A stretch of DNA of 22,500 nt from Glandiceps talaboti (Eukaryota > Hemichordata > Enteropneusta > Spengelidae): positions 18,582,181-18,604,680 of the forward strand of contig NC_135552.1 in assembly GCF_964340395.1 (NCBI RefSeq), written 5' to 3'. The notes under the pieces were generated by a model, which worked only from the letters and a program-made list of their open reading frames with translations, made no database searches and was not told where the DNA came from. Of the stretch, positions 1-8,775 are shown one piece after another. The position numbers were made by a program, and so were the translations under genes. The stretch's first letter is position 1; every line of letters begins with the position of its first letter.

Positions 1-964
1 AATGTTTATCAGTTCATTGAGGCAGTCGTTAAAATGTTGGGTAGATTGGCAAATTTTCCTTCAAAACTAAACAACTTGAATGGAAAACCCATAAATCAGA
101 CATATCCCATAAAACAGGTTTTCTCTAATAGCACGACATTTTCATCCTACCAAATTTGGCAATAGAGCTTTTCTTTTTCGAAATTTGTCATACGCATTCA
201 ATAAATTGATTTGTTTTCGTGATGACTTAGCTCTTCAATGTCTGTCTACATTGCTATGACAGTAATTTTACGTTTGGACATCTTATCTGTGACTCTTCTA
301 CGCCACAGTAAAAGACAACCTAGATTGTACTCTCAGGTTTGTTAGACTAACCAACAACGTATTTGCCTAGTAGTCGAGTAGTATAGTATACACAGTCCAC
401 AAGCTTGTCACATAATATGAAAGATTGCATACTAAGTTTTTAATTAGAGAGTTCCAGACAGGCGGTTTGAATGAAAGACACGACATTTCACGAACGTGGA
501 GACTAACAGCGCAGGTTTCTAGGTATGAGGGAAGCAAACAAAGCAGGCATACTATATATGTATATACATGTAATGTACGTCCTTGCCTGTCAGAGGTGCT
601 TCATCTCTGTCGGTGCACTTATCACGTTAATGTGCACAAATTTCATTTTTAGTCTTTTCAAAATCAATACCGGTAGAGGATTGCTTATACCGTGCATGCC
701 AAATAGTATGCCAACAGTATAATGTCGTATCAAAAAAAGAAATTCTATAGTGGTCTGGGTATAAACGAATCGGATCCATACCATCAAGATGATTGTAAAC
801 AACAGTGACACTAAATGCTAGACGGAGGCAGGACTAGGACACTTCTACGCTAAATTACCGCCATTACGCAACACTAATGACCCATTTTTGAGTAATACTT
901 TTCTGTCAGTTGTGAATTATTGTCCATGGTAATTTTCGTCTACAAAAAGACACATTAACGTTTT
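1..964. other. AT-rich stretch with no recognised gene
   Basis: No family was recognised in any reading frame here. The overlapping open frames between about 425 and 811 are short, lie on both strands, lack convincing start contexts, and are expected by chance at this base composition. No repeat or RNA gene was seen. Confidence 0.6.
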
Positions 965-1009
965 CCCCAATCCCCACCCCACCCCATCCAATCCAACCCC
1001 ACCAACCCC
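965..1009 (-). other. G-quadruplex-forming C-rich tract
   Basis: The plus strand has four CCCC runs at 965-968, 972-975, 977-980 and 982-985, separated by 3, 1 and 1 bases. Two further CCCC runs follow at 997-1000 and 1006-1009. The minus strand therefore carries four G4 runs with very short loops, a textbook quadruplex pattern, and the plus strand could form an i-motif. Function is not implied; the folding prediction rests on established rules for G-run and loop length. Confidence 0.75.
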
Positions 1010-1785
1010 TCTAGTCACTCACTGGTAAACGAAGGTCAAAATTAAATGTTGGATTTCACAACAGTCAAAAGAGAAGATCAGAAAGAAGAACAGAGCCAGT
1101 CCGTCATTTTCTGTTCTACCCTTTTCATATAAATGTCACATTCAGACACACTTTACATGTATACGTAGACCACCAAACATACAAAGGTTTCCACAAATTG
1201 CTTTTTTTCCACATCACAGCCCTTTATTCGCGACTTCTTTTTAGGTTTTTGTTTTTTTACTAAAAGCCTATTCCATTCTGTAAATAACCATGTTATATCA
1301 TTACATAGTGAATACTGGTTATATTTCAAAACTGTATGTTACATCCTGGCTCTATTCAAAATATATTGTATAATTTCAATAACGTTAGGGACAGCATATT
1401 GACATCACACTTCCAGCTGCGAGGCAATCAACTTAGGCGTTCCATCGACCTTTATCAATATGCAGAGTAACAAAATAACATTTGAGATTGCTAATTTCAA
1501 CTGTGTTAATGGATGAAACTGACACCTTGAAATAGACAGTGAAAATCTTGAATTCAAAGATCGTTTACAGAATGATGTATATTTCCGGTTTGCTCCTGAC
1601 AGTGTATTTTTTCGACTTTGAAAACTCGCGCTTTTTATTAAACATTCTTTTCCTATAAATAACGTTACATGTGCAGCCAACGGACAGATTTGTGATTTGT
1701 TTTAAATAGAGTGGCTCCTCAAACAAATTATGGGAGGGGTGTTTAGTTGTTCTTATGTGCCATCTCACTGGTTGTGAAATATCTG
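1010..1785. other. Stretch with no recognised gene or repeat
   Basis: This is AT-rich sequence with scattered T runs. Two overlapping minus-strand frames (1405-1680 and 1565-1810) have no recognisable motif and overlap in different frames, so they are treated as chance openings. Confidence 0.55.
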
Positions 1786-1808
1786 CCCTCCCTCCCTCCC
1801 TCCCTCCC
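1786..1808. repeat. (CCCT)n simple repeat, G-quadruplex motif on minus strand
   Basis: Six CCC runs are separated by single T bases. The complementary strand has six GGG runs with one-base loops, among the most stable intramolecular quadruplex patterns known. The tract is also a homopurine/homopyrimidine mirror repeat, so triplex DNA is possible. Frames reading through it are low-complexity artefacts. Confidence 0.85.
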
Positions 1809-2911
1809 ACTGGGTTTCAACTTGCCCGCAAGCCCACTGCCCACCCAATATTGTGAATACGTTGTACCCACTCCCCACCAGGAAAATGTTTTGGCTTTCC
1901 ACTACATCAACAATTCATGTTCACGTACACAATGCGCCCCCCCCCCCTCCACACAATTCAATGTTCCCCTCCCACTGTATCAAAATCAGGACTTCCCCAC
2001 CGCAATTCTTCCTGGTTTGTGCCTCTTCCGCCACCGATCGAAAAAAAATGCTCGCCCAGTGAAAAATTGCGTAAGAACAGCTTATTGCAAGAACGGTTTC
2101 GTTTACTTCACCTGACGTCACACTCCAACTCTGACCTCTTTCGCCTTTTTAACATTGGATTAGTGCATTTACAAATAGTTATGTTGAATAAGCAACCAAT
2201 CCCAAGATCAACACGTACACATACGGAGAATCAAGACTGAGTATTCATGAAATGTACCTTCTTGACTTTAAACCACGTGGGCTAGCTACACTGATATACA
2301 TGTAATATTATATAACCAATACTCTAACTTATCAACCAAACCATCATTCGAACACAAACTGTGATACTAACCACGTTTTGATTGATGTACAGACATTTCT
2401 AATATGTCTTAATTACATCGTAGAGAAATCAATTAATATATTTCATGACTTACATTAAAAGGGTAATATCGATGTTAATTGCATTATTTCTAACATGTTG
2501 TAAAGAATGACTTTTTTATGTATTTTGACTGTTAGCACAAACATGTCGAAACGTGTCAAAGTATTGGCGTTTTCTTCTACCTTCTGTAAATCTTCCATAT
2601 TCCATATAGCAATACTTGAGTGTGATAATATAACTACGATGCCAAGACGTCTGTCTTACGTCATTAGCCGATGAAATAATCTGTTTCTATATGTATATGT
2701 GTGTGGTTGTTTTATAATGGGGCTCAAATTGAGATGTTGGATTATCAATATTGATTGATTTTTTTCCAGTTCTTAGCTCATGTTCTGTTTTAACAGAAAT
2801 GAGTTTACAGGTTTATGTATAAGTAATGAACTGTACCATATATATATCAACATCACATTGTTTGACACCACATCATATCACATCACATCATATATCGTAT
2901 AGGCCTAGAAG
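1809..2911. other. C-rich patch followed by AT-rich sequence, no recognised gene
   Basis: Positions 1809-2010 are pyrimidine-rich and include a run of 11 C at 1937-1947. The open frames here (for example 1747-2115 plus) are rich in Pro, Ser and Thr because of that composition and match no known family. From about 2110 the sequence is AT-rich. A CATCA-like short repeat patch (about 2850-2892) directly precedes the SINE. Confidence 0.55.
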
Positions 2912-3070
2912 AGTCATCATGGTGAAATGGTTTGAGTGGCTGGCTTAAATTGGAATCTGCAGATTGCAGGTTTGAGCTTTGCCTCTGCCGTTTGTTCCTA
3001 AATGGCTAAAGTCCTCGGGCAAGATTTGAACCATGATGTCTGTGTACCAATCAACCCAGCTGTAAAAATA
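2912..3070 (+). mobile_element. tRNA-derived SINE, decayed copy
   Basis: A Pol III A-box-like sequence (TGGTGAAATGG, 2920-2930) is followed 38 bases later by a B-box-like sequence (GGTTTGAGCTT, 2969-2979). This spacing is normal for a tRNA gene or a tRNA-derived SINE. Downstream of the tRNA-like head is a body with GTCCTCGGGCAAGAT (3011-3025), which resembles the conserved central core with GGGCAAGA seen in several animal SINE superfamilies. The copy ends near CTGTAAAAAT at about 3070, with no clear simple-repeat tail and no target duplication that I could identify. It is not a working tRNA gene, because the cloverleaf is degraded and the homology continues past the tRNA part. The exact family is not assigned. 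Confidence 0.65.
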
Positions 3071-3155
3071 CTACATGGTAGGATAGTTGTTACAATGTCA
3101 ATATTTTAATCCTATGCATTAATAAAGACTGCAATGGATTGTATGCTCCCCTACA

Positions 3156-3460
3156 TCAGAATCTACATTATGTTGTATATTGCTACTTGTATACATACAT
3201 AATGCATCGTGTTTTTTCAAGCATCCAGGTTAGTAGACCTGGAACCAATAACAAGCCTTTGAAGGCCAAAGTCTGTGACAATGAGTACAAAAACTGTTTG
3301 AACCTTTGACTGGTTTCACACCTCAGAACAGGCTTTTAGCAATCCAAACTTTGTTTTCCATTCACGTGCTCTCAAATAGGTGGGGGTCTCTTTTCTTGTT
3401 TGTTTTTTCTCGATATTTTTTGTTAAATTGGAGTCATATATGAGTCATACACATGATTAG
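3156..3460 (+). repeat. Left inverted-repeat arm
   Basis: This arm pairs with 4322-4598. The block 3252-3316 matches 4452-4516 in reverse complement with about five mismatches in 65 bp, and 3257-3296 is identical to 4472-4511 over 40 bp. The arm has a CATA duplication near 3210 that the other arm lacks, and an unmatched stretch around 3225-3250. Matching continues, more weakly, to the ACACATGATTA at its inner end. Confidence 0.8.
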
Positions 3461-3928
3461 TGAATGGTGTACATGCACTCAGAAGCAAGACACCATAAAT
3501 TATGCAATGCTGGTCTGTACCTACATCGTGGATGTGTGAGTCCGCTGTAGTATTTCAACGCCAGCCAGTACTAAATCCATCTCAACCTGTTATTTCTGCA
3601 TAATCAAACAGTCTGGCATACAGTTTTATATTCCCCATAGCGACCAATCAGCTTACACGGACGTTTTCAAACTTCAAAATTAGATTTTGAGATGGATATT
3701 ATTACAATCGGAGATTGAACGAGCACGACGGACTCACCGATCTACGACGTAGACAAGCGATAGCTATAGAAAGTTACTCTGTGATGAAAGTCACGTCGAG
3801 ACTCCTATAAGCATGCATGCTTCATTTACTTTATGAGGATGTCTGTACATGTAACTTCTGAAAACAATCAACTAACCTCGCAAATTTAGTTTTTTTCCCC
3901 TTTAATTAAAGTGCATCTAGCCTGCATT

Positions 3929-4019
3929 GTAGACTCTCGAGGAAGGACAGCGAAATTCAAAAATCAAAATGTCAGTCAGGATAGCGAATAGAGTGGTAGC
4001 GCTAGTCCTTCGAGTCTAC
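3929..4019. repeat. Imperfect hairpin inside the inverted-repeat structure
   Basis: GTAGACTC plus GAAGGAC (3929-3936 and 3942-3948) pair with GTCCTTC and GAGTCTAC (4005-4011 and 4012-4019). A 5-bp bulge lies on the left and the loop is 56 bases. Weaker pairing extends outward toward 3911 and 4033. Confidence 0.6.
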
Positions 4020-4106
4020 GTGTAAGCCAAAGTGCGTCAGTCGTCTGATTAACACTCACCTGGGATTCCGCTACGAAACCGAGTCAGTTACTGAGACACT
4101 CAGGTA

Positions 4107-4268
4107 TCATATCTTATGATTGCGGTAAGCGTCAACGACTCCACGGGGACATGCCCCTCGTCTTTGCTTCTTAGCACACTTCCCATTACCGTTACATGAA
4201 CTTGGGTCAGTTTTCAAGTTCATATTGTCTAAAACCTCACTCGAGTAACATAACACCTGTTCGGCCAT
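4107..4268 (-). CDS. Hypothetical 53-aa protein or first coding exon, weakly supported
   Basis: I do not recognise this protein. The frame starts with ATG in a good animal start context (CAAAATGGCC) and encodes 53 residues beginning MAEQVLCYSSEVLDNMNLKT. The second half is basic and has a CNGNGKCAKKQRRGACPRG stretch with three cysteines. About 45% of third positions are G or C, somewhat above the AT-rich surroundings. There is no signal peptide or membrane segment. On the same strand a TATATA lies about 75 bp upstream inside the right arm, and a near-perfect splice donor (CAG followed by GTGAGT) lies about 50 bp past the stop at 4059-4060. A spliced minus-strand transcript is therefore possible, with the stop in a 5' exon or this frame as an upstream frame. 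A frame of this length is easily found by chance. Its position between inverted repeats could mean that it belongs to the element. Confidence 0.2.
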   Translation of the reverse strand: MAEQVLCYSSEVLDNMNLKTDPSSCNGNGKCAKKQRRGACPRGVVDAYRNHKI

Positions 4269-4321
4269 TTTGTATGAGAACACTACTACTGAGCGAATTC
4301 TATAGGCACCCAAATTATTCA

Positions 4322-4598
4322 GCTATCATGTGCGTGACTTGTATATAACTTCAGTTTAACGGAAAAGAAAGAAGAACCGCCAATTGGGGAATATATGAAT
4401 GAAAACAAACCGTTGGTGGCCACAACCTAATTTTTAATAATCCGAGGTGTAAAACTAGTCGAAGGGTCAAGCAGTTTTTGTACTCATTGTCACAGACTTT
4501 GGCCTTCAAAGACTTGTCAGGTTTACAATATCGGATACTTGAAAAACACGATGCATTATGTATACAAGTAGCAATATACACCATATTGTAGATTCTGA
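4322..4598 (-). repeat. Right inverted-repeat arm
   Basis: This is the reverse-complement partner of 3156-3460 and is about 28 bp shorter because of indels. Read on the minus strand it runs from TCAGAATCTAC through the 40-bp identical core to GTTATATACAAG and CACATGATAGC. The TATATA on this strand lies about 75 bp upstream of the ATG at 4268, so the inner end of the arm could act as a promoter. That role is inference. Confidence 0.8.
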
Positions 4599-4695
4599 CT
4601 TAGTTCAAGTTTGTATTCACTCTCTAGAGATGCCGAAAATACATCTGACGTATTATCTGTTTTTATCGTGGGAGACATGGAATTGGAATTTTAGA

Positions 4696-4756
4696 GTTCA
4701 ACCAGAGACCCGTGTAAGGTCTGTGGTTCAACACAGGTTATCGCTTGAAATAACCT
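4696..4756. repeat. Two adjacent hairpins next to the inverted-repeat structure
   Basis: Hairpin 1 pairs 4696-4710 with 4718-4732 (15 positions, 2 mismatches, 7-base loop). Hairpin 2 follows within two bases and pairs AGGTTAT (4735-4741) with ATAACCT (4750-4756) around an 8-base loop. No RNA family was recognised. Confidence 0.55.
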
Positions 4757-4870
4757 TGTACGATATTAATATATATAGACCGCATGAAAAGTATGTATCA
4801 ATCTGTTAGATTCTGTGTGTTGTCAACACTGATTTTACACATTAAGTGAACATGTCCACTGTTATGCTTT

Positions 4871-5263
4871 GGCCTAAAAAAATTGTTTGGTTCCGGTTAC
4901 CCGACCCCCACCTATATTTTTTTTACTGCCAACCCTAAACTTTTTTTTACATATTCGATAACAAAAAAGTAATAAAATCGCGAAAAGTGTGAAGTCTCGC
5001 CAGAAGTAGTGGAATCGATGCGAAAACTGACATCAATTTAAAAAAGACAATATAAAACTGTTCTTCCAAATTGTAATGGCTGTAATCTGATGAAAAGAAA
5101 CCAATAACACAGATACCATATGGAAAACAACGGAAAACATAACTATCTGAACTAGACACTCATACATGAAAAAAATGATAATAAATTAAAATAAAAAGTC
5201 TACCTACCCCACCTATTCTAAAATCGAGCGTAATCGGAACCACACAATTTTTTTTATTACGCC
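4871..5263. mobile_element. Candidate MITE with about 32-bp terminal inverted repeats
   Basis: The left end begins GGCCTAAAAAAATTGTTTGG and continues TTCCGGTTAC. The right end, read in reverse complement, begins GGCGTAAT, continues through an A run, and then has ATTGTGTGGTTCCGATTAC. The shared part is GGC.TAA, an A run, ATTGT.TGGTTCCG.TTAC. The 393-bp length and lack of coding sequence fit a non-autonomous DNA transposon. The flanking triplets (TTT and TAA) do not form a clean target duplication. A 70-codon minus-strand frame inside (4947-5159) has no recognisable domain and is treated as chance. Confidence 0.55.
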
Positions 5264-6330
5264 TAATTTTTCTAAAGTATCTGATATGTCTGCCTGCGTA
5301 ATCTTTGAAATTCAACGTTCCTCAAACGTAGTGGGGTTTTTTTAAATTGATAGAAAAATTTTAATAACTGAATATTTGTTTACGTTCGAACATGAATGGA
5401 TACAATTGGTGCTGGCTATAAATATGGTACTATATTACGTGATAATAGATTATGTGAGGCGACGTCATTTTTATATGATACGAGACATGATTTCAATTAA
5501 TAGTTTAATAATAATATGTTTTTATATATCACTTTCCCACTCTGTGCTCGAGGTGTTTTACAAATATTACCATGGTAACGGCACAAATGGCCTTTATACT
5601 TCCTCAAATCCCCGGGGAGCATACAATCCATTGCAGCCTTCATTAACGCATAGAATTAAAACATTCACATCGCAACCTATATGCTATCAGGTCCCCAATT
5701 ACTATAAAGTTTGGAAAAACTTCGTTTGCCTGATGAAATTCACGAGAGAAAAAAAAGCTTGTTTCCCCGAGTGAACTCTGGTGTCATAGAAACAGACCAA
5801 ATACAACGGGGTGGTCTGACATTGAGATGAGCCGGGAAATACATAATAACTGCCAAGTACTTATCAAGCATACCGAACTGCTGAACTTTAGCTGTCAAGT
5901 AAAGTTTTCAAATATGTCAGAACTAACACGAATACACACTACAATTAATAGGTTACAATGCACTGTACAGAGTACTCTGGTACTGTACATGTTAGTCCTG
6001 TAAATGTATAAAAAGAATGTGATACATAGAACTAATTAAAGCTGTGGAATTTTCAAATTTGATTAACTCAAAATACTTTGTCGCCATAGTAACATGCATA
6101 ACATTATCTTCTATAAAGGAAAAACAATATAATGCGAGGGGTCACGACTCGAAACAAAGTAATTGTACAGTAGACGCATATGGCAGGCCATGTGTTGCTT
6201 ACATTTTTTTTCGTGATTTTCAATATTGTTATTCATGAATCATTGTTAATTATATTTGCATTCAGCAGCAACTTATACTTATATTGGACAAATGTTATAC
6301 TTGCTTGCCGTAAACTTATGTCCACATGCT
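5264..6330. other. AT-rich stretch, one long but unsupported open frame
   Basis: The only notable content is the plus-strand frame ending at 5774, described separately. Position 5570-5579 is a short palindrome (TACCATGGTA). No repeat or RNA was recognised in the rest. Confidence 0.5.
5424..5774 (+). CDS. Hypothetical 116-aa open frame, probably chance
   Basis: This is the longest ATG-initiated frame outside the microsatellite. Translation begins MVLYYVIIDYVRRRHFYMIR. A hydrophobic stretch (SLIIICFYISLSHSVLEVF) about 27-45 residues in could be one membrane segment, followed by a Tyr, Asn and Pro-rich part and a basic C-terminus. I recognise no family. The frame is open from 5376 but has no earlier ATG, and the start context is ordinary. 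Codons are AT-rich like the surroundings, so base composition gives no support for coding. A rough estimate gives about a 20% chance of one open frame this long arising at random in a window of this size and composition. No flanking splice sites stand out. Confidence 0.12.
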   Translation: MVLYYVIIDYVRRRHFYMIRDMISINSLIIICFYISLSHSVLEVFYKYYHGNGTNGLYTSSNPRGAYNPLQPSLTHRIKTFTSQPICYQVPNYYKVWKNFVCLMKFTREKKACFPE

Positions 6331-6575
6331 ACGCATTCTCGCAATTAAAATATCTAATTCTTTACCAAGTATACAATGATAGCAAAGCGAAATTTTCTAA
6401 ACGTAGCTTAAAAGCATGGATATTCATGATAGCAAATGAGCATTATTCACACTCCGCCAATATCTCATTCTTTATCAATCATACAACGATTGTGAACGAT
6501 ACGTGTACTATCAGATGACTTTTAGTAGTCTAAGTATAAAGCATGGAACATTATTTAAGCATGATAACATTTCAT
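6331..6575 (+). repeat. Diverged tandem duplication, two copies of roughly 110-130 bp
   Basis: GCATTCTCGC near 6331 and GCATTATTCA near 6441 each lead into a matching block. AATATCT.ATTCTTTA.CAA..ATACAA.GAT.G occurs at about 6349-6382 and again at about 6460-6493. Each copy is followed further on by a related AAAGCATGGA and CATGATA segment (about 6411-6435 and 6538-6566). The copies are too diverged to define exact borders. Confidence 0.45.
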
Positions 6576-8775
6576 CTAATATTAAGACGCGGTTCTCTTA
6601 ACATTGATAAATTATGCTTGATTGAATTCAACCATTCTTTGGAACGTGACTCATAGTGTAATACCGGAAAACTTTATACTTTTTACGAGTTTTTATTACG
6701 TAAGGCTAAAAATATATAGAGTGTAAACTGATTGTTCCGAGAATTCTGTTCTCATATATGAAGACACACACTATAGTCTAATCTGTGTTTTAAGTGATGT
6801 ATTATTACAGCCCGCAAAACCAATTGTTAAAATACACCACCTGGTGTCCAAATTGATTTATCACGCTAAGTATATATTTCTGGTGCGAAAATTGAATATT
6901 TACTATACCCTAACTAAACACGAGTAGTTAAATATATGTAGGGTTATTAGTAGTCGCGAATAGTGTCACGTAATTGGGTTAGGTAAAACGCCTAACGATG
7001 TAACCTTCAGTAAATTAGATTTACAGGAAAGACTTCAACCATCTTGTATTTGTGCGTGTATGTACATTTTTAACACCGACTAATACCATACTTGACTGGT
7101 TATAAACCACGTTCAATAATGTTCATTTGTTGTATAAGTATATCTTTATAACGTCAATCTCAATTTTCATGATGTGGTAATTGTCTGAAACCAATCATGG
7201 ACTGAGTAGGTAACCATTAACACAAGTATCTCTCAATGTTTGGATAATTGGAATACATGCCTGGACGTTTACCGAAAAATTAGTTTTTTAGAAAATGAAT
7301 CAATCTAGAGAAGCATTGTCTGCATATTTGTCACGATTTATCAACCGTATCGCGTCAGAGGATTTAAAAATACTCCATAAAATGTATCCCATATCGATGA
7401 TCGCTAAAGCAATACATCTTCTGTATGCTGTAGGCTTTCTATAGTGTGCTGGGAGGAAGGACACACAGGTCAATCAATATTTCAGTTACCATTGAGACAT
7501 CATGAACAGTAAATACAAAGAGAGGCACATATCACGACGACATACACAGTCTCAAATATACATACCAAACTTTGTAAATGTTGTCTTCAAAATATTGGGG
7601 GCATTTCTCGATATATATATAGAGGACAATGAGGACAACTCTACGTGACGTAGGCTTACTGAATGATATTTGTATGATTTAATAACTATAATTATATCAT
7701 AATTGTTGATTAGCAATCAGTCTACATCAAAAATATAAGATTTTCTGTTTGCAAACTAATTTGTTTGTTCAAATTGTATGTTTTTGTTTGTTTTCTTTTT
7801 GTTCGAGGATCGAGTATCGGTCGTTGACATGGGAGTTTTCGATAGTTGTACAAGGTGTGGATGTAAGCTAAGGCCATAGACAGGTCTTAACCATTCACAC
7901 ATCATTCCCAGAATGAATGCAACTTTCGCTATGGCTCCAGCAAAATAGAAAGAGGTCAACGTGATTCTCAATACTGAATTGGCGTACTACCGGGATATCG
8001 AATTATGATCAAGCATGTGTAGACTAAGAGCCTCGTGAAGTTTATTCAAACATGAACTTTTTAAAAGAACATTATCATTTGCAAAATTAATCACAAAAAG
8101 GACATTGCATGTGTTTATTTTTGCAATGTTCAAACCCTAAATCATAAATAAATAATACTGCAGAATTTGTATTAGGGGCACTGAGTGTGGCGGACTGGAG
8201 AGTAGTACAATTGGTTCTGTTTAACGTAAGTTGTATTGCCCATAAACACAGATTTACCTTAGCAATGCTAGATGGGTTTTTTCCAAGCTGTGGACGTTAT
8301 ATGCAGGAAGATTGAAGAGATAATTATAAAATTCTACCTTCTTCTTGCTTTTTTAAATAATCCATATTATAACTCTACATCCACCAAATCGACATAATGG
8401 TGCACGCAAGGTAGACATTCCTTTAACCTGTGAATAACCTATGATTAACATCGATACAACAAAACAGGCTGCCCAATGCTGTGAATGTATTTACTAAAAA
8501 AAAAATATGATTGATAAATCGTGTCAGCAAAACATTCTCTTTTTGTTATAACAGTGAATAGGATATGTCAAAGTTCAATTTAACAATCAATTTATTAGTT
8601 ATCAAAACCATAGCTGTCAATGTATGATAACATAAATCATATAAAGTATCACTTTGCAATTTCTTCACGGCGGTAGAGGTCAAAGAACCTAACAAAAGAT
8701 GAAGTATGATCCTATACATCTGTTCTATAAATTACATCAAAATTATGATGCACATCATCACCTTAAGCGTATATT
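6576..8775. other. AT-rich stretch with no recognised gene
   Basis: No coding sequence or RNA gene was recognised. Small items present are a TATATATATA run (about 7610-7620), a TACGTGACGTA near-palindrome (7642-7652), a T/G-rich patch (7745-7804) and a perfect 6+6 inverted repeat, ATGATG then CATCAT (8745-8758). The 71-codon minus frame at 7756-7971 has no distinguishing features. Confidence 0.55.

Larger units (their letters stand above)
3156..4598. mobile_element. 1.44-kb structure bounded by long inverted repeats (candidate foldback or MITE-like element)
   Basis: Sequence from 3156 to about 3460 reappears as its reverse complement from 4598 back to about 4322. The match begins abruptly on both sides at TCAGAATCTAC and fades toward the inside, leaving about 860 bp between the arms. 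This fits a DNA transposon derivative with long subterminal inverted repeats, or two copies of one older repeat inserted head to head. No clean target site duplication is visible (flanks ACA and CTT), and no transposase was recognised in the interior. The interior holds a hairpin (3929-4019), a 14-bp palindrome AAGCATGCATGCTT (3809-3822) and a 53-codon minus-strand frame. Confidence 0.6.

Noticed and set aside
1747-2240. Proline-rich open frames over the C-rich patch
   Set aside because: They arise from CCCT and poly-C composition and overlap in several frames on both strands.
2912-2990. Functional tRNA gene
   Set aside because: A and B boxes are present, but the cloverleaf stems are not kept and the repeat body continues beyond the tRNA-like part, as in a SINE.
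3640-3680. Promoter on the minus strand with CTGATTGGTC followed by TATAAAA
   Set aside because: The NF-Y-like box is perfect, but the spacing to the TATA-like sequence is only about 17 bp, unlike real promoters, and no frame follows.
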